A stretch of 64,000 nucleotides of DNA. It comes from Sphingobacteriales bacterium. Its GTDB lineage: Bacteria; Bacteroidota; Bacteroidia; Chitinophagales; Chitinophagaceae. Position 1 is the first letter of the stretch. Every line of letters begins with the position of its first letter. The position numbers and the translations under genes were made by a program. The DNA lies in NCBI GenBank assembly GCA_016200915.1, contig JACQDV010000091.1, positions 1-64,000 of the forward strand. The letters run 5' to 3'. Under the pieces are notes generated by a model. It worked only from the letters and a program-made list of their open reading frames with translations. It did no database searches and was not told the DNA's origin. Below are positions 1 to 8,306 of this stretch, piece after piece.

Positions 1-20
1 AATCTGTGATAAGAGTGGCT

Positions 21-134
21 GTCCGACAAAACTTCTATCTTTATCCATATGGTTTGTTTGTTGTGTGGAAACTCAAACATAACCATTAAGGGTGGTTCCT
101 TAGAACTGCCCTTTTATTTGTAGTTTAGTCGGAC
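21..134. repeat. Small segment bounded by 12-bp inverted repeats
   Basis: GTCCGACAAAAC at 21-32 is answered by GTTTAGTCGGAC at 123-134, an inverted match of 11 in 12 bases that closes a segment of 114 bases. Inside is an imperfect hairpin (about 88-111, AAGGGTGGTTC with GAACTGCCCTT). No reading frame fits inside. It resembles a MITE or an insertion-sequence end, but no target duplication was identified and chance is not excluded. The rest of 1-330 holds the palindrome at 170-200 and a terminator; I see no gene there. Confidence 0.4.
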
Positions 135-169
135 AATAGTGGTAATTAATATTCATTTTTCTCTGCTTC

Positions 170-200
170 AGAGTGAGCCACTCAAAGAGTGGTTCACTCT
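170..200. repeat. AGAGTGA(G/A)CCACTC palindrome, copy 1
   Basis: The arms AGAGTGAGCCACTC and GAGTGGTTCACTCT surround a 3-base centre. A near-identical copy in inverse orientation lies at 62812-62843, directly before ispG. Two such copies in 64 kb, both intergenic, indicate a dispersed hairpin repeat rather than a gene-specific site. Confidence 0.6.
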
Positions 201-272
201 TGCCGGGCGCAAAAATACAGCTTATGCTACGGATGGGGAAACCGTATTTGCAGCCATCCTGTTAAATAAAAT

Positions 273-290
273 GGGGCCCGTAAAGGCCCC
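273..290 (-). terminator. Rho-independent terminator of the PDZ gene
   Basis: GGGGCC and GGCCCC pair around a 6-base loop. Read on the minus strand the stem is followed by ATTTTATTT. It lies about 40 bases after the stop codon of the PDZ protein gene. Confidence 0.6.
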
Positions 291-330
291 GACATTTAAC
301 ATGAGAAAACTGGAGAGAACTGTTATTGTT

Positions 331-1326
331 TTACAAGTCTGCTGATTTTATCTTTTTCGGAATCTTAACCTCAATATTCATCGGGCTTCCGTTGCGGTTT
401 ACTTTAATAGTGAAACTTCCTTTTTCCCAATTATCCCAAATGGCTTCACGGGCATCGTTGGTATCTTCTATTTTATCACCGGCTACTTCCAGTAGCACAT
501 CATCTTTCTTTAAACCAGCTTTGGCAGCAATTGAACTGTCTTCCACTTCTGTAATTTTTACTCCATCGCTTTCTTCGAGATCCTGTATTTTGATACCTAA
601 TTTGTGATTGCCACCGCCGCCTCTCCACATAAAGTTGTGCCCAAAATCTTCGAAAGGCATATTCCTTAATCCTTCTAATGGCGCTAAATCCATATTAAAC
701 TCTTTCATCTCCGGACCAAAATCATGATTCCATTCAAAACCACCTTTGCGTTTATCTAATTTTGCTTTGGTTGATTTTTCTTTTCCATCACGGAGATAAG
801 TAACAGTTACTTCTTCACCTGCTTTATGTTTTCTTACTGCATCCGTTAATGATTCCGCATCATCTACTTTTTTATCGCCCACTTTGGTGATGATATCACC
901 TTTTTGCAGACCAGCTTTTGAAGCCGAACTGTTTTCCTGTACTTCGGTTACTTCAGCGCCTTTATCATTATCCTTCATATACACACCCAGCTTACCTCCT
1001 TTCTCATCTTCATCTCCCCACATTTTCATTTTCATATTACCACGGGGAATTACAATTCGTGGTGAACCTTCAATGCGAATGCGTGGATTTATATCATTGA
1101 GCACTTCCACATCGCCGTCTTTCCATTCATCGGCTGGTTTGCCATTGATGGTTACTTTATCGCCATCAATTACAATGGTGGCTTTTTCTCCGTCTTTTTT
1201 GCGGATGATAACATGCTGTTCGCCTTTTACTTTATCATCGCTCTTTTTTTCTTTTTTATCCTGTGCAGTTACTACCAGTGAACCCGACAGGAAGAGTGCA
1301 GTACTTACAATAAAAAACTTTTTCAT
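331..1326 (-). CDS. Exported protein with two PDZ domains
   Basis: 331 residues. An N-terminal signal peptide (MKKFFIVSTALFLSGS, cleavage near VTAQ) is followed by a Lys/Asp-rich segment. A first PDZ domain (about residues 112-192, with the repeated feature ASKAGLQKGDIITKV) and a second (about 240-315, IAAKAGLKKDDVLLEV) follow. PDZ domains bind C-terminal or internal peptides. No trypsin-like Ser/His/Asp protease domain precedes them, so this is not a DegP/HtrA protease; a periplasmic scaffold or chaperone-like role is inferred. It appears monocistronic, with its own terminator at 273-290. The exact function is unknown. Confidence 0.85.
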   Translation of the reverse strand: MKKFFIVSTALFLSGSLVVTAQDKKEKKSDDKVKGEQHVIIRKKDGEKATIVIDGDKVTINGKPADEWKDGDVEVLNDINPRIRIEGSPRIVIPRGNMKMKMWGDEDEKGGKLGVYMKDNDKGAEVTEVQENSSASKAGLQKGDIITKVGDKKVDDAESLTDAVRKHKAGEEVTVTYLRDGKEKSTKAKLDKRKGGFEWNHDFGPEMKEFNMDLAPLEGLRNMPFEDFGHNFMWRGGGGNHKLGIKIQDLEESDGVKITEVEDSSIAAKAGLKKDDVLLEVAGDKIEDTNDAREAIWDNWEKGSFTIKVNRNGSPMNIEVKIPKKIKSADL

Positions 1327-1474
1327 ATCCGGTGATTTTATATCTACGAAATTTTTAGTAGTTCGAAGATAGGGAAATGTTTCTGAATACGAAGAGTTTC
1401 GGAAATGTTAAAATGTTTGGTGGAAACAAGGAAAGTTTACCGGCAAATAAAAAAGATAAACGGAATAAATTCTA

Positions 1475-2194
1475 TTAAACCACTTTAAAGGAAGAAAAGT
1501 AAAAATTATTAGCAGCACCGGCTAACTGTAGATTAATGTGTGGATACGCCTGTTGAAACTCATAAAACGCTTTGAACTCCTGGGTTGGAACGGAGAACTC
1601 ATCAAAGAAGATAATATCTCCTTTATTTAAAATTGGCGCCAATGATGTAAGCACAAAAAGTGTAGCCGAATATAAATCAGCATCAAGCATAATAATCTTT
1701 GGTTTATCATTATTGAAAGATTTCAAAAAGTTGGGAAGAGTTTGCTGAAATAGACCCTGTAAAAAATCGCCTCTATGGTCATTAATTTCCGGCACCTGGT
1801 TATTGGTATTAAACATTCCCTTTTTATAAACTCCAAAGTCTTCCGGAAGACCTGTAAATGTATCAAAGCCACGGAAGCTACTATCAGGATTTTTATTAAA
1901 ATTTAAAAACCAACCAAATGATTTGCCCGATGCAACTCCAAATTCAAAATAATTAATAGGCACGGATGCGAGATTTTCATTTTCCAGAATTCGCTGATAT
2001 AGTGGATAACGTTTTTGATAGTCCCATTTCGAAGGAAAATCATTTGGAGCACTCTTCTTGTTTTTTAAAACCCATACTGAAAACTTAGATAAATAAAACA
2101 GGTTGGCAAAAATCCCGGAAAAAAAATTGAACACTCTATGAAGTTGCAGGTAAACAAACAAAATCTTAATATATCTGATGAAAAAAAGTCTCAT
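1475..2194 (-). CDS. SAM-dependent methyltransferase, TylF/MycF-like
   Basis: 239 residues. The motif FEFGVASGKSFGWFL (about residue 82) is the glycine-rich SAM-binding loop of the TylF (macrocin O-methyltransferase) family. GFDTFTGLPEDF and IIMLDADLYSAT are the next two family motifs, the latter carrying the acidic metal-binding residues, and IIFFDEF the last. These enzymes are usually class I, metal-dependent O-methyltransferases acting on sugars or polyketide glycosides. The N-terminal 40 residues are hydrophobic and basic, possibly membrane associated. It is an isolated gene with no glycosyltransferase beside it, so the substrate cannot be guessed. Confidence 0.75.
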   Translation of the reverse strand: MRLFFIRYIKILFVYLQLHRVFNFFSGIFANLFYLSKFSVWVLKNKKSAPNDFPSKWDYQKRYPLYQRILENENLASVPINYFEFGVASGKSFGWFLNFNKNPDSSFRGFDTFTGLPEDFGVYKKGMFNTNNQVPEINDHRGDFLQGLFQQTLPNFLKSFNNDKPKIIMLDADLYSATLFVLTSLAPILNKGDIIFFDEFSVPTQEFKAFYEFQQAYPHINLQLAGAANNFYFSSFKVV

Positions 2195-2424
2195 ATAGTG
2201 CAGGTTTCTGATTGATTAATAAAAAAAATTATGATTTTCGAAAGTATTCCTTATTTTTTAAAACATTTCATATGCGAATAACTAATCTTCCATACTTCTT
2301 AATCTTCATATCAATTATTGCTCCTTCAGGTAAAAAGATAAATTACTTATTATAAAGCCGCTGGTTACATTCACAAAGTGATATTCCTTAAAAAAGTAAT
2401 TAGCTTAAATTATCTAAACTATAA

Positions 2425-3411
2425 TTAATGTTTCCCCGGTTGGTGCATCATTAAATCTTCTATTACTTTTCCTATTGCTTCCGGTGTTTGTTTAAAGGTG
2501 AGATAAGTAATTTTTTTCCCTGGAATAACAACATCTTTACCATCCTCTTGTACTTTAAAGTTTAGTTTTTTTGAATTGAAGTAGGGTTGTATGCCACGAA
2601 CCGCTACCAGCACTGCCGTTTCGTCCCAACTGTTTCTGCCAATTGTATTACTGTCCTTTGTCAATGCAATTTTAAAAGCATCTTTCACCGGACTGTTTTG
2701 AATTTTATCGTTGCTGATAAGTCTTATACCTGTATGAATTTTTTCTCCTATCTCAAAACCACTCATTATCCATGGCGTTGGCCATTCCATAAAAACTTTT
2801 TGTGATGCTTTTGCATCTACCACAACATTAAACTCGTAGCCGCTGTTTTTACCGCTGTCAATCCTTGCAGCCATTGACACAAGCTGCTTCACTTTTTTTA
2901 TCACCAGGTCTTTTCCATTGAGCGATGAATACTCATCCGCTGTTGAATTTAACAGACCGGCGAGATTTGTAAAAAAACCGACTGTAACGATCGTTACACT
3001 TTTATCAGGTTGTGATGAAAGTATTTTCCTGTAGAGTGTTACCGCATCTTCTGCCTCTGTGTTTGACTTTAGACTGTGCGGATATTTTTCAACGATTGCC
3101 TGTGCCCATTGCTGCGAACAATCTTTATTAGGCTGCAAGCCTTTGGTAACGCCTATTGGAATATCTGGTCTGTTGAAGTATGTATTCAGTACACTTAATG
3201 TTGGGGCAGTTGTTTCAAATACATTGCAGGAAATAGTGGCAAGCAGTTTCGCTTCTCCTTTATCTGCAAATGCATGTAACATAGCTGTTGCTCCCACATC
3301 ATCATAATCAGGCGCTATATCTGTATCAAAAATGATGCTGACAGGCTTTGGCTTTTCAGCAAATGAGCCAAACAAAACCAAGATGCAAAGAGAACAAACA
3401 AACTTTTTCAT
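2425..3411 (-). CDS. Exported nucleoside hydrolase (IUNH family)
   Basis: 328 residues with a signal peptide (residues 1-18). The calcium-binding signature DTDIAPDYDDVGA (about residues 29-41) matches the DTDxxxDxDD motif of inosine-uridine preferring nucleoside hydrolases, which split ribonucleosides into base and ribose. TIVTVGFFTNLA is the second conserved block and SWDETAVLVAVRG, near the C-terminus, carries the last acidic ligand. The signal peptide suggests periplasmic or surface action on scavenged nucleosides. It starts 8 bases after the alaS stop codon and could be co-transcribed with it. The signal peptide coding DNA resembles a dispersed CACAAAG-type repeat (see 3374-3403). Confidence 0.82.
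   Translation of the reverse strand: MKKFVCSLCILVLFGSFAEKPKPVSIIFDTDIAPDYDDVGATAMLHAFADKGEAKLLATISCNVFETTAPTLSVLNTYFNRPDIPIGVTKGLQPNKDCSQQWAQAIVEKYPHSLKSNTEAEDAVTLYRKILSSQPDKSVTIVTVGFFTNLAGLLNSTADEYSSLNGKDLVIKKVKQLVSMAARIDSGKNSGYEFNVVVDAKASQKVFMEWPTPWIMSGFEIGEKIHTGIRLISNDKIQNSPVKDAFKIALTKDSNTIGRNSWDETAVLVAVRGIQPYFNSKKLNFKVQEDGKDVVIPGKKITYLTFKQTPEAIGKVIEDLMMHQPGKH
3374..3403. repeat. Degenerate CACAAAG-type repeat in a signal peptide
   Basis: The plus-strand text CCAAGATGCAAAGAGAACAA resembles CCACAAAGACGCAAAGGCAC at 10785-10804 with short indels. It codes, in reverse, for the hydrophobic core of the nucleoside hydrolase signal peptide. The match is weak enough that it could be shared composition only. 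Confidence 0.3.
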
Positions 3412-3419
3412 ATATAGTG

Positions 3420-6131
3420 TTATATAAGAAGCGATTTCACTTTCTCTATTACCTTATCCAGATTAGAAGCATCCTGACCACCTGCTGTGGCTAATGTTTT
3501 TTGTCCACCACCGCCGCCTTTAATTAATGGAGCAATATGTTCTTTGATGATTTTACCGGCATCTAATCCTTTGGCAGCAACAACCGTATCAGCTATGCCG
3601 ACAGCAACAGACGGGTTACCATCTATGTTGGCGCAGAGTACCACTAAATAATTGTTGAGGTTATTTTTTAAGTCGAAACAAATTTTCTTTAACGCATCGG
3701 CGCTGCTTACTTCAACGATGTCGCCAATGAAAGTAATGCCGCTGATGATTTCATCTTTTTGCAGCAACTCATTACGAAGCGCAACTAATTGTCTTGCTTC
3801 CATCATTTCTAATTTCTTTTTTAAAGATGCATTATCGCTGATTAAATTTTCAACAGCCTTATTCAAATCAGCCGGGTTCTTCAACTGCTCTTTAACCGCT
3901 GATAAAGTATTGAGTTGTTCATTCAGATATTCTTCTGCTGCATTACCACTTACTGCTTCAATACGTCTTACACCGGCAGCAACAGCCGCTTCGCTTTTTA
4001 TTTTGAAATAACCCAACTCACCGGTAGCACCCACATGTGTACCACCGCAAAGCTCAATAGAATATTTTGGATCAATAATAACTACTCTTACCACATCGCC
4101 ATATTTTTCTCCAAACAAAGCCATCGCTCCCATGGCAACCGCTTCATCCTTATTCATCTCTTTAATCACCACCGGTACATTGGCTCTTATCTTTTCATTC
4201 ACGATGGTTTCAATCTGCTTAATTTCTTCCTCACTTACTTTAGCGAAATGAGAAAAATCAAAACGAAGGTGTTCATCATTTACCAGACTGCCTTTTTGTG
4301 CCACATGTGTTCCCAATACAGAACGCAAGGCAGCATGCAACAAATGCGTCGCTGAATGATGAATAGCTATTTTTTTTCTTCTGTCTGCATCCACTTTTGC
4401 TGTAACGAGTGCTGAAATATTTACTGGTAATTTTTCTGCAAAGTGTATGATGAGTTCATTTTCTTTTTTGGTGTCAAGCACTTTTATTTCTTCGCCTTCA
4501 AAACTTAATACACCGGTATCACCTACCTGTCCGCCACTCTCTGCATAGAATGGTGTCGTTTCTAATACTAATTGAAAAGCTTCTTTGCCTTTTGCTTTTA
4601 CTTTACGGTATTTGGTTACTTTGGTTTGTACTTCTAATGAATCATAGCCAACAAACTTCACAGTATTATTATCTACCACATCTACCCAATCTTCTGTATC
4701 GATTACTCCAGCAGCACGGCTGCGATCTTTTTGTTGTTTAAGTTGGGTTTCATACCCAACAACATCAACTGTCCAATCTATTTCTCTCGCCATTAACTGA
4801 GTCAAATCAATCGGAAATCCATAAGTATCACTTAACTCAAATGCAAATTCACCTGCAATAATTTTTTTACTTACATCCTCTTTATATTTATGTTGAGTAA
4901 AAACCGCTTCTCCTACTCCAGCTTCTGCAGCAAGTCTTACTACCCCTCCGCCTAAAATTTCGATGTCAGTAGTATATTCTTTAAATCGTTTAATACCAGA
5001 GAAAAGCGTTCTTAAAAAAGCATCTTCCTCTTCCTTAATCACCTTCGCTACAAAATCCTGTTGCGCTTTCAATTCTGGAAATACATTTTCAAACTGTACA
5101 GCAATTACCGGTAGCAGCTGATGCAGCAATGGTTGTTTATAATCGAGATAAGAATAATAATATCTCACCGCTCTTCTTAATATTCTTCTTATCACATAGC
5201 CTGCACCGGTGTTGGATGGTAACTGTCCGTCAGCAATGGTAAAACTGATGGCACGGATATGGTCGGATAAAACTCTGAATGCAATACTTTCTTTATCATC
5301 ACCTGCTTTATATTTTTTACCAACAATCTTTTCTATCGCTGCAATGGTTCCGGTAAATACATCTGTATCATAATTACTCTGCTTATCCTGTAATACTCTC
5401 ACTAATCTTTCAAAACCCATTCCGGTATCCACATGCTTTGCCGGTAATTGTTCTAATGAACCATCTTTTAAGCGGTTGAATTGTATAAATACATTATTCC
5501 AAATCTCAATCACCTGCGGATGATCATTATTCACCAATTTTTTTCCATCTACTTTTTTTCTTTCTTCATCGCTTCGGCAATCCACATGTATTTCTGTACA
5601 CGGACCACAAGGACCGGTATCGCCCATCTCCCAAAAATTATCTTTCTTCTTGCCTAATAAAATCCTGTCTTCAGCAATTATTTTTTCCCATTCGTTATAT
5701 GCTTCTTCATCTTTAGGTAAGTTTTCTTTTTCATCTCCTTCAAAAATGCTTACATATAAACGGTCTTTATCTAATTTGTAAACTTCAGTGAGTAATTCCC
5801 AGCTCCAGGCAATCGCTTCTTTCTTAAAATAATCACCAATACTCCAGTTGCCCAGCATTTCAAACATGGTATGATGATAAGTATCCACACCCACCTCTTC
5901 CAGATCGTTGTGCTTACCACTTACCCGTAAACATTTTTGTGTATCGGCAATACGTGGGTTCTCCGGTTTTTTATTTCCCAGGAAATAATCTTTAAACTGA
6001 TTCATGCCTGCATTCGTAAAGAGCAAAGTAGGGTCGTTCTTCACCACTATCGGCGCCGAGGGAACGATTTGATGGCCTTTGCTTTTAAAGAAATCAAGAA
6101 ACTGCTGGCGTATTTTCGTACTTGTCATCAT
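3420..6131 (-). CDS. alaS: Alanyl-tRNA synthetase
   Basis: 903 residues, the usual length. It charges tRNA-Ala with alanine in the cytoplasm. In order: class II catalytic core starting at IRQQFLDFFKSKGH, with motif 2 around NPRIADTQKCLRVSGKHND and motif 3 in GMGFERL; the tRNA-recognition domain; the editing domain with the zinc motif HHSATHLLH (about 603-611) and CGGTH (about 696); and the DHHA1 C-terminal domain with the glycine stretch KGGGGGQKTLATAGG. All expected motifs are present, including editing, so mis-charged Ser or Gly should be cleared. Two adjacent Met codons begin the frame; either could start translation. Confidence 0.98.
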   Translation of the reverse strand: MMTSTKIRQQFLDFFKSKGHQIVPSAPIVVKNDPTLLFTNAGMNQFKDYFLGNKKPENPRIADTQKCLRVSGKHNDLEEVGVDTYHHTMFEMLGNWSIGDYFKKEAIAWSWELLTEVYKLDKDRLYVSIFEGDEKENLPKDEEAYNEWEKIIAEDRILLGKKKDNFWEMGDTGPCGPCTEIHVDCRSDEERKKVDGKKLVNNDHPQVIEIWNNVFIQFNRLKDGSLEQLPAKHVDTGMGFERLVRVLQDKQSNYDTDVFTGTIAAIEKIVGKKYKAGDDKESIAFRVLSDHIRAISFTIADGQLPSNTGAGYVIRRILRRAVRYYYSYLDYKQPLLHQLLPVIAVQFENVFPELKAQQDFVAKVIKEEEDAFLRTLFSGIKRFKEYTTDIEILGGGVVRLAAEAGVGEAVFTQHKYKEDVSKKIIAGEFAFELSDTYGFPIDLTQLMAREIDWTVDVVGYETQLKQQKDRSRAAGVIDTEDWVDVVDNNTVKFVGYDSLEVQTKVTKYRKVKAKGKEAFQLVLETTPFYAESGGQVGDTGVLSFEGEEIKVLDTKKENELIIHFAEKLPVNISALVTAKVDADRRKKIAIHHSATHLLHAALRSVLGTHVAQKGSLVNDEHLRFDFSHFAKVSEEEIKQIETIVNEKIRANVPVVIKEMNKDEAVAMGAMALFGEKYGDVVRVVIIDPKYSIELCGGTHVGATGELGYFKIKSEAAVAAGVRRIEAVSGNAAEEYLNEQLNTLSAVKEQLKNPADLNKAVENLISDNASLKKKLEMMEARQLVALRNELLQKDEIISGITFIGDIVEVSSADALKKICFDLKNNLNNYLVVLCANIDGNPSVAVGIADTVVAAKGLDAGKIIKEHIAPLIKGGGGGQKTLATAGGQDASNLDKVIEKVKSLLI

Positions 6132-6313
6132 AACCTGTAAAACTTATTTGGGTTGATTTTTGCAGGGGAAGGGACTATATTTGTTCCCCTTTAAATCAGT
6201 GGCGGCAAAGGTAAGTTTTGTTTGTGGTTTATTGTTTGTAGTTTGGGGTTTTGAATTACATGTTTCGGGTTACTTGTTACAGGGTTATTGATAAAATAAA
6301 ATCTTAATACCAA

Positions 6314-6337
6314 TACTCCCCCTCAAGGGGCTGGGGT
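6314..6337. repeat. GC-rich CCCCCT/AGGGG repeat before the M23 gene
   Basis: CTCCCCCTCAAGGGGCTGGG stands out in AT-rich surroundings and ends just before the start codon at 6341. It is similar in build to the repeats found in frame inside purH (31773-31804) and ispG (61505-61537). As a G-rich hairpin it could cover the ribosome-binding region of the peptidase gene. Confidence 0.5.
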
Positions 6338-6340
6338 TTT

Positions 6341-7312
6341 ATGAAAAAAATAAAGTATTTCTATAATACCAATACACTCCGGTATGAAAAACTGGTGACT
6401 CCGCTGCGGGTAAAACTGCTGCGGGTGTTTGGGTTTATAGCAGCCACCCTGGTTACTGCCGGTCTTATTATCGCCATTGCCTACCGCTATTTTCCTTCTG
6501 GCAACGAAAAAAGATTGAGACAGGAAAATGATGATTTGAAAGATAATTACAATGTTTTAAGCGAACAGATACAACAACTCAATCAAAAATTGGGCGATAT
6601 TGAAAAACGGGACAATGATGTATATCGTGTTATTTTTGAAAGTACACCGATTCCCGACAGTGCCCGTGCTAAAGCCATTGCCGTGGATGAAGAAGTGAAA
6701 TTAGTGCAGCGTATGAGTGAAGACCAGTTGGGAAAATCTATTGCCATCTCCATCAGCAATATTTCTAACCGCATCGCCTTTCAGCAAAAATCATTTGGCG
6801 ACATAGGGGAGATGATTAAGAATAAAGAAAAGTTACTGGCAGCTATTCCGGCTATTCAACCTGTATCCAATAAAGATTTGAATCGTATTGCTTCGGGTTT
6901 TGGTTACAGAAGTGACCCGGTTTATAAAGTAACAAAGTTTCATGCCGGTCTTGATTTTACTGCACCGCAGGGTACACCTATTTATGCCACGGCTGATGGC
7001 CGTGTGGAGCAGGCTGGTTTTAGCGATGGTGGTTATGGAAACCATGTGGTCATCAATCATGGCTTTGGTTACGAAACTTTGTACGGGCACATGGTGAGAG
7101 TAAAAGCAAGAGCCGGGCAGTTTGTAAAACGTGGTGAAGTAATTGGCTGGGTAGGCAGCACCGGAAAATCAACCGGCCCTCACTGCCATTATGAAGTGCA
7201 TAAAAACGGAACGCCTATTGACCCTGTTTACTTTTTCTATAACGATTTGTCCCCCGAACAATATGACCGCTTACTTAAGATTGCATCCACCAAGAACCAG
7301 AGCTTTGATTAA
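6341..7312 (+). CDS. Membrane-anchored M23 (LytM) peptidase
   Basis: 323 residues. One transmembrane helix (about 29-50) follows a basic cytoplasmic end, then a coiled coil (about 58-95, QENDDLKDNYNVLSEQIQQL). The C-terminal LytM domain carries the zinc-binding motifs FHAGLDF (His about 202, Asp about 206), LYGHM and HCHYEV (about 282-287). Complete motifs suggest an active zinc endopeptidase cutting peptidoglycan cross-bridges in the periplasm. The build (anchor, coiled coil, LytM) is that of cell-division and envelope amidase-related factors. The gene starts immediately after a GC-rich repeat. I see no operon partner. Confidence 0.9.
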   Translation: MKKIKYFYNTNTLRYEKLVTPLRVKLLRVFGFIAATLVTAGLIIAIAYRYFPSGNEKRLRQENDDLKDNYNVLSEQIQQLNQKLGDIEKRDNDVYRVIFESTPIPDSARAKAIAVDEEVKLVQRMSEDQLGKSIAISISNISNRIAFQQKSFGDIGEMIKNKEKLLAAIPAIQPVSNKDLNRIASGFGYRSDPVYKVTKFHAGLDFTAPQGTPIYATADGRVEQAGFSDGGYGNHVVINHGFGYETLYGHMVRVKARAGQFVKRGEVIGWVGSTGKSTGPHCHYEVHKNGTPIDPVYFFYNDLSPEQYDRLLKIASTKNQSFD

Positions 7313-7355
7313 ACCGGTCGGGACGCTTAAAGCGGCCTGAACGGTAAAAGAAAAA

Positions 7356-7390
7356 TGCTCACTACTCAATGCTCAATATTCAATGTTCAT
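7356..7390. repeat. 7-bp periodic repeat, intergenic
   Basis: Five consecutive heptamers are read without a gap: TGCTCAC, TACTCAA, TGCTCAA, TATTCAA, TGTTCAT. The period of seven with drifting sequence is the same pattern as in birA, ispG, gldD and 33022-33049. Confidence 0.75.
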
Positions 7391-7489
7391 TTGTATTGAA
7401 GAGTTGATTTAGTAACCAGCAGTTGAATCATTGTGCATCGTCTGTTGTGTCACTCATTTCATCGTTCAGAACATTATCCGGCTTTTCTT

Positions 7490-7580
7490 TTACCGCCGAG
7501 AACAGGAGTCAATTGAGTTTTCGCAGAGTAGTTTGAATTAACTCTGCGAAAACTCTGCTCCTCTCGTTCTCTGCGGTTAA
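7490..7580. repeat. Long imperfect hairpin
   Basis: GAGTTTTCGCAGAGT (7515-7529) and ACTCTGCGAAAACTC (7541-7555) are perfect 15-bp arms around 11 bases. The stem extends outward through GGAG/CTCC and TACCGC-GAGAAC/GTTCTCTGCGGTTA with small interruptions. No T-tract follows, so a terminator is unlikely. It may be a folded RNA element or a mobile palindromic repeat. Confidence 0.75.
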
Positions 7581-7647
7581 GCACCAAACAAGTCTAATGG
7601 TCATTCACTTTACTTTCTGTTTCAATTATATCAAACAATTAAACTTA

Positions 7648-7692
7648 TTCAACCTGTTGAACATCTTGAACCTTTTCAACCTCCAGAACCAG
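7648..7692. repeat. 9-bp periodic repeat, intergenic
   Basis: The nonamers TTCAACCTG, TTGAACATC, TTGAACCTT, TTCAACCTC and CAGAACCAG follow each other without gaps. It is a separate repeat type, with period nine instead of seven. Confidence 0.6.
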
Positions 7693-7781
7693 CAACCAAC
7701 ATGTGAGTAACTTTTAAATCAGCAGCTTTAAATTGGTCTTAACTTTATAATACAGAAATTTACAATACCAACTATTTTTCA

Positions 7782-8306
7782 TTGGCAAAACAATCTCAAA
7801 TATCATTTGGTTTCGACCTGGCAGAAGAGCCAAGGGTTAAACTTAAGAAGCCAGAAGTGGTTACCGTTGCGCCGGTAATAACAGAAGTTTCTAAGAAAGC
7901 AAAGAAAAAGCCATTGCAGAAACGTGGCCGCAAATCTTTTAAGGATATGGAACTGGAAACCGAGCTGGTAAATGTTCCTGCAGATGAAGAATTATTTAAG
8001 AAACATTACTACAGCATTGGTGAAGTGGCTAAAATGTTTCATGCCAATCAATCGCTGATACGTTTTTGGGAAATTGAGTTTGATGTTCTCAAGCCAAAGA
8101 AAAATAAAAAAGGCGACCGCTATTTCCGTCCGGAAGATGTAAAGAACCTGCAACTGATTCATTATTTACTCCGTCAAAAGAAATATACAGTAGAAGGGGC
8201 CAAAGAGTATTTCAAGAAAAATAAAAATGCAACTGAAAAATTAGAGCTCGTTAAAAACTTAGAAAAAGTAAAAGCCTTTTTACTGGAGCTCAAAGCAAAC
8301 TTATAA
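7782..8306 (+). CDS. MerR family transcriptional regulator
   Basis: 174 residues from a TTG start (no earlier ATG fits, and the Lys-rich N-terminus is typical of this Bacteroidota subgroup). The first 85 residues are basic and disordered. The MerR winged helix-turn-helix begins at YYSIGEVAKMFHANQSLIRFW (about residues 83-102) and the wing includes KGDRYFRPEDVKNLQ. A short C-terminal helix follows. No effector-binding domain or cysteine metal site is seen, so it is a minimal MerR-type DNA-binding protein with an unknown signal. Its stop codon overlaps the next start by one base (TAATG), indicating translational coupling. Confidence 0.85.
   Translation: MAKQSQISFGFDLAEEPRVKLKKPEVVTVAPVITEVSKKAKKKPLQKRGRKSFKDMELETELVNVPADEELFKKHYYSIGEVAKMFHANQSLIRFWEIEFDVLKPKKNKKGDRYFRPEDVKNLQLIHYLLRQKKYTVEGAKEYFKKNKNATEKLELVKNLEKVKAFLLELKANL

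Larger units (their letters stand above)
7313..7781. other. Repeat-rich intergenic region
   Basis: 469 bases without a credible gene. From left to right it holds a GC-rich stretch just after the peptidase gene, a 7-bp periodic tract (7356-7390), a long imperfect hairpin (7490-7580) and a 9-bp periodic tract (7648-7692). These three repeat types placed side by side suggest a landing site for short repeats. The promoter of the MerR gene should lie in the last 80 bases, but I see no clear TAnnTTTG box. Confidence 0.7.

Noticed and set aside
139-345. Open frame of 68 codons on the plus strand at the window start
   Set aside because: It runs through the dispersed palindrome and the terminator of the PDZ gene, has no domain, and its composition is not coding-like.
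7356-7390. Short repeats as a CRISPR array
   Set aside because: The units are 7 bp and drift in sequence without spacers; this is not a repeat-spacer structure and no cas gene is near.
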